From Perca fluviatilis (lineage: Eukaryota; Chordata; Actinopteri; Perciformes; Percidae): DNA of 64,000 nucleotides. Positions within the stretch are counted from its first letter, which is position 1; every line of letters starts with the position of its first letter. Position numbers and translations under genes: made by a program. Shown here in pieces: positions 55,022 to 64,000 of this stretch. Below the pieces are notes generated by a model. The model did no database searches. It worked only from the letters and a program-made list of their open reading frames with translations, and was not told the DNA's origin. The stretch is taken from the NCBI RefSeq assembly GCF_010015445.1, contig NC_053115.1, forward strand, positions 17,547,005 to 17,611,004. Reading direction: 5' to 3'.

Positions 55022-55744
55022 ACTTTAATAACACTTTAACACGCCAAAGTGAGCCGAAACAGCTAGAGAACCGGTGTCGGAATACGAGGAGTCTCGGAAA
55101 TCTGCTTTGTTGGAGGTGATTTAAAGAGTCTATGAAGGCATGGCCCCGGTGCATCGACGCTGTCTATTTACAATGTAGCTCGGATCATCCGATCATCTGA
55201 CCTGTGTCTGTTGCCAGTAAACACCGCAGGGGGCGCTGTTACTCCATGAACACGCCCCCCAGGCATTGTAATCAAAGGCAGAGCCCGTTGATCCTGAAAC
55301 TAATGTGGTCATCACTGTGCAGTTGCATCACCATAAGGTCTCATAAAATATATATTCCTGAATGTGTGAAAAACAGATTCAAATGTGTAACATTTGCTAC
55401 GTTAGCAACGACAGCAGGTGCATTAGCAGCTTAGTATAATTTAGCTGGTGATATCCATAGACTATGGATAGTCTATGATGCATACAGTGCATACAGTCTA
55501 TGATGATATCAGATTTTTTTTAAATATCGTTTTTTATAACAAACACCAGCTGAAGGTAAAATTAGCCACTTAGTGATCCTTTTATTTAACACAATCAACT
55601 GCATTTGTAAATGATTAATACAAATGATTTCACATTAAATGGCCAGTTGGTAAGGCAGCATTACACAACACCGGAAACAAGCGGTTGGTGTTACACAGAA
55701 TTCTGTCCCCCTTGTGTGTCGCCGGGTTTGTGAACTCTGTTAAC
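55022..55744. promoter_or_regulatory. Shared divergent promoter region of nckipsd and ndufaf3
   Basis: The two start codons face away from each other across 723 bases. A CpG-containing part lies next to nckipsd (55022-55260) and AT-rich sequence next to ndufaf3. An imperfect hairpin around repeated ATAGACTAT words is at about 55446-55512. Transcription starts are not visible. Confidence 0.5.
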
Positions 55745-57744
55745 ATGGCCAGTGCGGTGTGTGCCAGAGTTCTCCTTCAGAGATCAACACAGGGATTTCT
55801 CTTCTCCTCCAGGGCAGTACCCGCTTTCTCAAGGTATGGTCTTTTTATTTTTTTATTTAAGGCATATGATTCCTTGAAGCCGAAGATTTAAACCCAGTGG
55901 GGTCGCTTAAGAAACTGTCCCATCTGTGTGGAAACGAGGACATTAAAAAGTAATGTTATTGTTATGAAACTCCATACTATCACATGAGTTTGAGATGCTC
56001 GAATACAAGTTAGTTTTAACAACAGAGGCAGGTTTAGAGGCATATCTTGTATTACACTCATTTTGAGATATGTACATGTAATGTGATGTTTGTAAGTGCA
56101 GTTTTGGGCCTGATGAAGATCTGATTGAGTAAAACATTGCTCAGCAACAATAAATAAAGAAATGTTGTGGTAGTAAAGTGTGCTGATTCTGCTTTTTGAC
56201 ATGACAAGCAGTTGATTAGACATCTCAAAAGCAAAAGGTTGCTGAACTTGCTCTGATTTTTGTAACAGTCAGGAAGAAAATATTTACTGCAGCTCCTGTA
56301 GACGAGCAGAAATGTTTGCTTCTTGGCTGCCTCTTTTCTGCAGAAACGGGCCGAAAGCTTTTGGCCATCAGCCCTGTCAGTAAGTTGGCATTCGATTTTT
56401 GGCTTTTAAACTGGGCCACATGGCAACAGTCTGCAATGCAGCCTGTTTCATTATAAAATGGGAAGAGATGAGAAGAGATAATACCTGTGCAATAAAAACA
56501 AAATTACAGTTTCATGCCAATAAACACCTCACAATAATTAATAGAAAATTACCAGTCTTGTATTCTTAATATGGCATTGGCTCTAATTAGTTTGACTGTC
56601 TTTTGTTTCAGCCCATTTCTGTCTCGTGCACATAAATTGGGTCCCAGCGATGATGAAATGTACCAGCGTACCTCAGTGTCCGTCATGCAGAAGGAGCCGG
56701 GCAGCGGGGTCATGATCCACAGCTACAGTTCCAGAGGATTCAACATTGACGGCAACAAGGTGATTGGGCCCTGTGCTGTGCTGCCTCCTGCTATCCTCCA
56801 GTGGAATGTGAGATCAATATCCAAACTACCTTCACAGTTTGTACTGAATTTAAACAACTATGTGTGTTTATTACATCTCTCTTTTTACCTCTCTCCCTCT
56901 CTCTCTGCAGGTTGGCAGTTATAAAGACATCACAGAAGAAAGCATCTCACTTTTTCACATGCTTGAACCAAGAATAGGTACAAAATAAAAGCACACCGAC
57001 ACACAGATGGGTGACACATTAAAAGAAGAAACCAACATGAAGTGTGATGAACAGCCTTCTTTCAAAAGATATTCACTTGTTTGGTGTTTTGATGATGGTG
57101 GCGAAGAGCGTTGTTTAACACGTTGGTCCAAAATCCCCCATATATGTTAAATTGGGTTGAGATCTGGTGACTGTGAAGACCATAGCACATGATTCACATC
57201 ATTTTCATGTTCATCAAACCATTCAGTGATGTGTGTCCTGTATGGAAGCATCTGCATTTATTATATTTTTCCACAAGGTTATTCAGGTTTTTCCTTGATT
57301 TTTGTCACTCATCTAGGTTTATATATGTTGTATTTAACTACAAACAAATGTGTAATTTAACTTATTTTCTTGTTGTTTTATGCAGAGATTCTTGTGCTGG
57401 GCACAGGTGCACGTGTGGAACGAATTAACCCCTCAGTCCTCGCTCTACTCAAGCGTAAAGGCATCGCTGTGGAGGTGCAAGACACGGTAAAGTATGCTCA
57501 GTGTCTCATTGTGTTAAACTACATATGTTCTTCTGCATAAAAGACTTTCTCAACTGTCTGACAAACAACAATAAAACTAATCGAGCCGCCCTAATTTACC
57601 GTTCTTGTCTTTCTTTTTCATCTCTGCTTTTTGCAGCCAAATGCATGTGCAACTTTCAACTTCCTGACCAATGAGCGAAGAGTGGCAGCCGCTGGTCTGA
57701 TCCCTCCGCCCATCAGCACGGAGCTGGAAGTGAGACAGGAATAA
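55745..57744 (+). CDS. ndufaf3: NADH dehydrogenase (complex I) assembly factor 3
   Basis: Five coding exons: 55745-55833, 56612-56807, 56911-56977, 57386-57486 and 57637-57744. They give 186 residues (human 184). Residues 1 to about 35 look like a mitochondrial targeting sequence (Arg, Ser and Ala rich, no acidic residues). The Mth938-like domain then begins at [11 protein letters not shown]. Conserved blocks include [38 protein letters not shown] and [16 protein letters not shown]. The start at 55745 was chosen over an in-frame ATG at 55685 because it leaves a normal-length presequence. Known role: with NDUFAF4, assembles the early peripheral-arm intermediates of respiratory complex I at the inner membrane. 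Confidence 0.96.
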
Positions 57745-58030
57745 GTGTTGCAATGTCAACAGAAGCTAGAACTGATTTCTGCAGATGGAGGTTTGAGGTT
57801 TATGAATGGTCCCAGGCCTGTCGGATGGTTATTCTCCTGCACAAGCTTCCAAATGAACAAACTCAGTGGCTCTAAAGAATCACTATATTTGGTTACAACT
57901 GTTATTTTTTTGGGAGATGGTGTTAAAACATCCGTTGTCACCACCCAGTGATCTGAGCAGTGACCTGGCTCAGAGAGTCTGTAATGTAAGGTGAACACTG
58001 TTCTTGTATAGAAATACTGTGTTATGTGTA

Positions 58031-58216
58031 TGAGATATGTATGTATGTATGTATGTATTTGTGTATATATGTATGTGTGTGTGTGTGTGTGTGTGTTTTT
58101 TAAAATATATATATATATATATATATATAAATAATATATTATAATAAATTTATAAAATAAATAATATATATGATATATATTAATTATAATATAATAATAA
58201 TATATATATATATAAT

Positions 58217-58264
<48 letters not shown>

Positions 58265-58325
58265 ATATATTATTATATATATATTATATATTATTATATG
58301 ATATATAATATTATATATTATGATG

Positions 58326-58363
<38 letters not shown>

Positions 58364-58448
58364 ATTTATATTATATTATATATTATATATATTTATATAT
58401 ATATATATATTATATATATATATATATTAGTGTATTGTATGTATTGTA

Positions 58449-58491
<43 letters not shown>

Positions 58492-58519
58492 ATATTATAT
58501 ATTATATATTATATGTATG

Positions 58520-58571
<52 letters not shown>

Positions 58572-58575
58572 ATAT

Positions 58576-58617
<42 letters not shown>

Positions 58618-58646
58618 ATGTGTGTGTGTGTATATATATATATATA
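58031..58646. repeat. Compound (GTAT)/(GT)/(AT) microsatellite, about 0.6 kb
   Basis: GTAT units (58035-58060) pass into GT and then a long, variably interrupted AT tract with many TATATTAT variants. It starts about 290 bases after the ndufaf3 stop codon, so the transcript end may lie in or before it. Confidence 0.95.
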
Positions 58647-59542
58647 AAAATAAAGCTTTACATGCAGCAAACAAACAACCCAAGTGTCATGAATTTAATG
58701 TGTTTTCATAGAAGATGTGATATTAATTATTTTAAAAGACACAGATGCTATTGTCTGTGCAGCAGATAAAAGGGTTCTACATGTAAAAAAAATACATATA
58801 ATATATATGAATATGTTCCAGCCCTCTACCCGAGGTGTTGGTGGTGACTGTCCTTCATTTGGATAAGCCTCTTTACTCTGTGCGTCTGTCCGCCTTCTGG
58901 CACCAGCAGCGCTGCCACCTACAAGCTGCCTGTGTGCAGCACATGACATCATTCAATGGTTTTGTCCTTCTCACACGTAAGCTCCAATAGATAAGAGAAT
59001 CCACAAATCCTCTACACATCATCTCTTAATCATCTGCCTCTGTGCCACACACATGCCAAGTGTCAGTATGAATTTTTAAATCCCCGTTGTTCACATGCAG
59101 GGTGCCGCATTATTACTTTCAACTGCTGCTGCTGAGAAGTTGTGACACTTATTGGTGCTTAAAGGAAGGAAAACAAATCCAATCAAACTGGCTTCAGTTA
59201 CCGTAGATACGTGCAGTTACTTAAGAGTTACTTACATTGACAAAAGTTATTTGGTAAAGTTGACAAGAATTGTGTAATCAGCTAAAATCATATTGAATAT
59301 GAAGCTATCTTCACTAAATAAAGTCCTAATTTAGTAATAATATTTCTTAGTTTCACAAAAGGTTAGTATAATTATAGCAAACAAATTAGACATCCAGCAT
59401 TTACATAGTGCACTCACAATTCAGTCTACGTACTACAGAACACACCCTCTGCTTTACAGCTGTGTAGCAATATAATCATTCATAATGGCATTATGGCCTC
59501 CCAGCTGTTGGAACTCTTTGGTCCTGATGTTGAAGGTCTTTC
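58647..59542. other. Gap between ndufaf3 and GDI 3' ends; no gene seen
   Basis: The two genes converge here. The GDI 3' UTR must occupy the right part. No AATAAA on the - strand stands out, and no repeat family was recognised. Confidence 0.45.
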
Positions 59543-62218
59543 TCAGTCATCATCCGAGTTGAGAGACTGGTGTCTATCTGATCCTCCGAAGCGGAGATCT
59601 GTTCCTGTGATCCGGCGGTACATGTCTCTGATGTCCTCACAGTCCGCATCAAAGTGGTTTACTGCATTATATGAGCAGGACACAAATATCTAGTGAAGAT
59701 AGAGGAGAGATGTGTCACCAGCACTGGACCCACTTCACTTCTTTTAATTTTTTTTTGCAGAGAAATCTCCTTTATTACCTGACTCTTTTTTCCATCTTCA
59801 TTGGGAACCAACACTTTGCTGACCTTAACAAATCTAGATTTGAGGTGGTGACAGGAAATAACAATTAAATGTTGTTTAAAATGTTATTTCACTGACACAG
59901 CCAGGACAATTAAACAGTCACATCAAAGATTTAAAAGTGTTACCAACTTTTGCATGATGGGCTCAAGAAGCTCCAGGCCTGGCTGAACTTCTTTCTCTGG
60001 GTCGCTGGTTTCTGCAGTCGTGCTCACTGTGGCAATGTACATCCCGTCTGAGGCCACATTGTGGGCATAGGACACTACGGATATGTAAATGTCTGCATGG
60101 ACAAAACAGAAGGGCTTTTCATAGATTCAGACCAAATCATTTATGTAAAAAGACATGCACGTGAAAACATGATTTTGACAAGATACCAGATTTCCTGTTG
60201 ATTTGCGTTTGAGGGATGATGATTTGACAGGAGTTGGCCTCGTGGGTGTTTTTAACTGGGTGATTTAATAAACAGATGACTCTTATCACACGCCCCACTT
60301 TCCTCACTCGATTAGGAACGTAGCTGGGGTCGCAGATGAGCTGTTTACAGTGAAAAAGCTGTTGGAGAGACAGAAAGACAAGATCACTGATTACACAATT
60401 TTCTCCAAACAGCCCAACTTGTCTACCCTTCCTCCACGTGAATACACTCGCCTTCCCCTCAGATTTTACAGCTTTCACTTTGCCGTTGTCCATCACAACC
60501 TCATCCACTGCTCTGTTCAAGAGGAAAGTTCCTCCGTACTCTGCACTCAGTCTGAAACACACAGAAGCAGGTTGGATAATATGAACCGAACACTGACTGT
60601 ATTTAATGTCACTGGTGCAAGATTGTGAAAAAATAAATATTACAAACATCTAGAGGACCATCTTCAGCCATCAATATATATCAAGATATTTGTTTCAGTA
60701 TGCAAAATCCCACACAACATTTCCTACTTGAATGTAATAAGAACACAAATTGGAACTTTTTCTGAAAATATTCAGGGAGAAATCTGATTAATTATTTTGT
60801 AACCTGGCAAATCCCTGTGGTAGCTCACGCAGCCCATACACCGGGTAGAGGTATGGACTGGTGTTGTGGCGGGACAGAGACTCAGAGTACAGCCTGATCC
60901 GTCTGATGGTTTCCCCACACGGCTGGTCCAGGTAACTGCAGGGTCACCAGGAGACAGTAAACGAGACAAGGCAGGTTTTAACTTAAAGGATTCCCTGTCA
61001 TAATTGATCTGGTTTATGTTTAAGTTCCTGTGACTGACCCCTCACTGCTGTGTAAAGCTATGGCATGACCTGTGAACTCCATGACATCTAGTCCCAGGTC
61101 AAAGCGGCAGAAGAGGTCCCGCGTGGTCATTTTGTTAGGATCTACGTCCTGGTAGGTCCGAGGGTTTCTCACATCAAAGTTCAGAGCAAAAAGCAGCAGC
61201 TTCCTGAACCTTCTCTTGTCAAACATGCCCATCAGATCTGCAACAGAAATGTTTTATTAAACAGAGTTAATAAATTCAATATTATGCATTAAAAGTTTTT
61301 CAGGTTCATCACCTGAAGCATGAGCTTCTTCCTCTGTGCAGGGGACTTTGTGCAGTTTGCCTGCTTTGTACACATAGCTGCCTTCAACAACTTTGAAGTC
61401 CATATACCGAGTAACCTCAGTGTGCACCAAGATTTTGACCAGCTCGCCTAATGCAAAGACACAGCACAGGGTACAGAAAATGACAGTGCACTCATTTACA
61501 CCACAATAATGCACACATCACAAGTTCAGATGCTCTAAAGTCTCACCATTGGAAAGAAAAAATTTAGGGATAAGGTCGATGTTCCACTCTTTTCCACGGC
61601 CTATAGACTTGGCAGAACCTGGAACCTTAAAGTTCTTGTACAGCTGTAAATGTAGAAAAACATTAAATAGTAAACACCACAAATGAGCGATGAAGCAGCA
61701 GCTTTGCCTAACGGAGGATATGCATGTTGGATGTTGTTTGTGTGAACACACCTCCTCAAGGGGAGAAATGGATGCACTCTCTCCTCCAGAGTGAGGATTC
61801 TTGTCAATGTGAAGAACCTTTTTCCCACTTTGAGACATTAAACCAGAAAGGATACATTCCTGAGAGAAACAGTGGAGCCGTTAGTTAGTGGGATCTGTAG
61901 ATCAACACTAGCATTTAACAGCCAACAGGGGCTCAAGAAAGTCTGCATGTGAATGACCAATAAAAGCATGACCATTTTACTAATGATCAAACTTAACTAC
62001 CACATATCATATACATTATTAAAGAGTAAAACTAGTTTAGGGAATAGATGAAAGAAAAGGTCATTCAGTATATCTTTAGTTTCTCAGTAAAAAATAATGC
62101 TTAACAATGATGTTTGTAATTTTCCTCATCTGCCTTATACAGTAGACTATGTATTTTACAAAAGTGTTCTCACCTTAAGTCCAGTTCCAAGCACAATAAT
62201 ATCATATTCCTCCATCAT
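59543..62218 (-). CDS. Rab GDP dissociation inhibitor, divergent paralogue
   Basis: Eleven coding exons, in transcript order: 62218-62174, 61859-61752, 61643-61547, 61447-61313, 61237-61039, 60935-60804, 60551-60452, 60358-60187, 60092-59948, 59833-59779 and 59689-59543. They give 444 residues (human GDI1 447, GDI2 445). The dinucleotide-fold start [15 protein letters not shown], the block ESASIS, the motif [19 protein letters not shown] and the block [18 protein letters not shown] identify the GDI/CHM family; the length and the absence of the large Rab escort protein insert favour GDI. Family role: extracts GDP-bound prenylated Rab GTPases from membranes and keeps them soluble. Odd points: the usual PYYGG is PHSGG, so Rab-contact Tyr39 is Ser; the last about 17 residues differ from GDI1/2; intron 7 uses a GC donor. 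Too divergent for gdi1 or gdi2, so no symbol is given. Confidence 0.9.
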
Positions 62219-62374
62219 GACAGTCTATCCGCTTGTTTCTCACTGCTGTTGCGCTTCCCTGAGTGTAGCCTGTGTGCAGTACTGTGAATGTGTCTGTGTG
62301 CATGTGTGTATACAGATATGATTATAAGTGACAGTAATTGATTTGTGTTCCCCTTTGCAATAATCCTCTTAAGA

Positions 62375-62379
62375 CGCGC

Positions 62380-62423
<44 letters not shown>
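62375..62423. repeat. (CG)/(GT)n microsatellite
   Basis: ACGCGCGCG passes into a pure GT run, about 155 bases upstream of the GDI start codon. Confidence 0.9.
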
Positions 62424-62426
<3 letters not shown>

Positions 62427-62510
62427 AAGATGTGGGGTATCAAGTCACTGCAAACTGAGGTATTAAATGAAGATGGTGTTATCAGGGGACGAAGTTTTCA
62501 GATCTGTCAT

Positions 62511-62992
62511 TTTACTTAAGTAAAAGTACAGAAGTATTATCAACAAAATGTACTATCAAAGTAAAAGTACTCATTCCACAGTGAAATGTCCCCTGCGACT
62601 GATATATTCATTATGTATTACATTATTAGATTGTTAATACTTATGCATCAATGTGTAAGTAATGTTTTACTGTTGATCTGCTCAAGGTGGAGCAAGTTGA
62701 AACTACTTTATATACTGTAAGGTAGTTTAGTCCAGTGGCTCCCAACATAGGGGTCAGGCCCCTTCAAAGGGTCAGAAGATAACTCGTAATCGTAAAAGGT
62801 CGTTGGGAGATGAAAGAATAAAAAATAAAGTATGTGTTTACTTTTTTGGTGAAATATTAAATTTATTATTAAATATTTAACAATGTGTATGTATTGTATT
62901 GTATTTTTAATTATAATTTTTTTTAAATGTAAAATGTTAAAAGAAATACTTAAGTAAAGTACAAGTACCTCAAAAATGTACTCAGTTACTTA
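62511..62992. mobile_element. Probable transposon with a second one inserted
   Basis: TTACTTAAGTAAAAGTACAG at the left and TACTTAAGTAAAGTACAAGT with GTACTCAGTTACTTA at the right resemble a dispersed fish repeat pair. Within it, from about 62735, CAGTGGCTCCCAACATAGGG and CAAAGGGTCAGAAGATAA look like the start of a separate hAT-type element. Boundaries are approximate. Confidence 0.45.
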
Positions 62993-63390
62993 TAACTGGG
63001 TATAAAAAATATGAACACAATTTTGTTAGTAATTGTAACTTTGTACACTCTTAATGTGAGCAACATGCACCCAGAAAATCAGTTGCAGTATGTTTGTTTC
63101 CCTTTCCAACAGAGTTTAAATTCTGAATACAAAAATATATTAATTCTCAACAACAACGGCAAAAACAGCATCATTTCAACATTACATCAAACTAGAGAAT
63201 GAAATTGCAGTGGGATTGCTGGCTGCAGAAAAGCTGACGATGAGCTGCTACAAAAGTTAAGTTACCCATAATGCCTTGAGAAGAAGACCTCTGGGTCTGG
63301 GCTGCGCTTGTTAAACACGCCGGGGCACTCGGGTGGAAAATACTTCTGATATTTTGCGGTGCGCAGACTCTGGGCGGGCCGCGGTCTGCA

Positions 63391-63660
63391 AATTTGCGTT
63401 TCCTAGGATGGTGAAAATAGATATACGTATATATATCGATGGGGTGGTGGTGAAAGCGGGTGAAAGCCATGGATGTATTAGGTGAAAGCATGACCCCACC
63501 CTAATCTGTTTCTGATTGGCTAGTACTTATTACCTTCCTTGTTTGGATTGTAGTGAGATTGGTAAGGGTCATAATGGTAGAATACCGGGTTAGCCAATCA
63601 GAGGCAGAGTAAGGTAGAGTAGGGCGGGATATGCCTTCGCCATCCTAGGAAACGCAAATT
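63391..63660. mobile_element. Foldback element with 25-bp terminal inverted repeats
   Basis: AATTTGCGTTTCCTAGGATG... (63391-63415) pairs with 63636-63660, with a single mismatch. The interior also pairs: CTGATTGGCTAG near 63510 against TTAGCCAATCAG near 63590. It ends 133 bases upstream of the start codon of the next gene. Confidence 0.75.
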
Positions 63661-63792
63661 CGCTTCCGGTCTACGCCGGGTGTAAATGAAAGCGCTTTTT
63701 GTGTCATGTACTGTGTTGCTATCTTCCAGCCGCTGCATCTCCAACTTTAACTTTAATTACTGTTTGACTGCGGAGTTGAACAAGTCAGAGAA

Positions 63793-63810
63793 ATGTCTTC
63801 AGCACAGACA
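63793..63810 (+). CDS. First coding exon of an unidentified gene (partial)
   Basis: ATG TCT TCA GCA CAG ACA is followed directly by a consensus donor, GTAAGT (63811). Upstream is moderately CpG-rich sequence (63660-63790), as for a promoter, and the preceding bases AGAGAAATG allow efficient initiation. Only six residues (MSSAQT) lie in the window, too few to name the gene. It is divergent from the GDI gene. Confidence 0.45.
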
Positions 63811-64000
63811 GTAAGTGGTTCCGTTAAAGTGCTTTGGTTTTACGTGATAAACACTGTTCCTGCAATTAGTGTCACTGCAACGTTAACATTTCCTGTCTTA
63901 CTAACGTTACCGCATTTTCAGTTTCAGTTATCTTTATGATTCAAACAAAAAACGCTATATAACCTTAATGGCGACGTAACGTCAGATAGTTGAATGTCTT

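Noticed and set aside
58298..58711. Open frame of Tyr and Ile repeats downstream of ndufaf3
   Set aside because: It is a product of the (AT)n tract, with no protein character.

Overview
This window is a gene-dense stretch of a teleost fish nuclear genome, most likely a percomorph (the percomorph call is an inference from the repeat families). The evidence is long vertebrate spliced genes with GT-AG introns, abundant (AT)n, (GT)n and (GA)n microsatellites, and many short non-autonomous DNA transposons of fish type (hAT-like elements with 8-bp target duplications, tRNA-derived SINEs). Coding exons were assembled by hand from splice signals. In every gene model the exon lengths sum to a multiple of three and the product length is close to the family norm.

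Layout. fblim1 (migfilin) runs on the + strand from 3.1 to 8.1 kb and is followed on the same strand by spen (SHARP/MINT) from 11.1 to 31.0 kb; this pair is also adjacent in the human genome (1p36). At about 32-34 kb, in a transposon-rich gap, the gene content switches to a block whose human counterparts lie at 3p21.31. On the - strand these are prkar2a (34.2-37.6 kb), slc25a20 (39.1-43.8 kb) and nckipsd (46.5-55.0 kb). On the + strand is ndufaf3 (55.7-57.7 kb), divergent from nckipsd. A Rab GDP dissociation inhibitor paralogue (59.5-62.2 kb, - strand) follows, and the first coding exon of an unidentified + strand gene lies at 63.8 kb.

The genes do not form one pathway. They cover cytoskeletal adhesion (fblim1, nckipsd), transcriptional repression (spen), cAMP signalling (prkar2a), mitochondrial metabolism (slc25a20, ndufaf3) and vesicle traffic (GDI).

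No new gene system was recognised. The most unusual items are: a nested mobile element with a nearly perfect inverted duplication of about 160 bp per arm, almost filling one nckipsd intron; a perfect 36-bp hairpin in another nckipsd intron; a divergent Rab GDI that lacks the conserved Rab-contact Tyr39 and uses a GC-AG intron; a hAT-like element ending 60 bp from the prkar2a stop codon; a foldback element next to the promoter of the last gene; and an apparent 9-bp target duplication around a TAGTCT-ended element.
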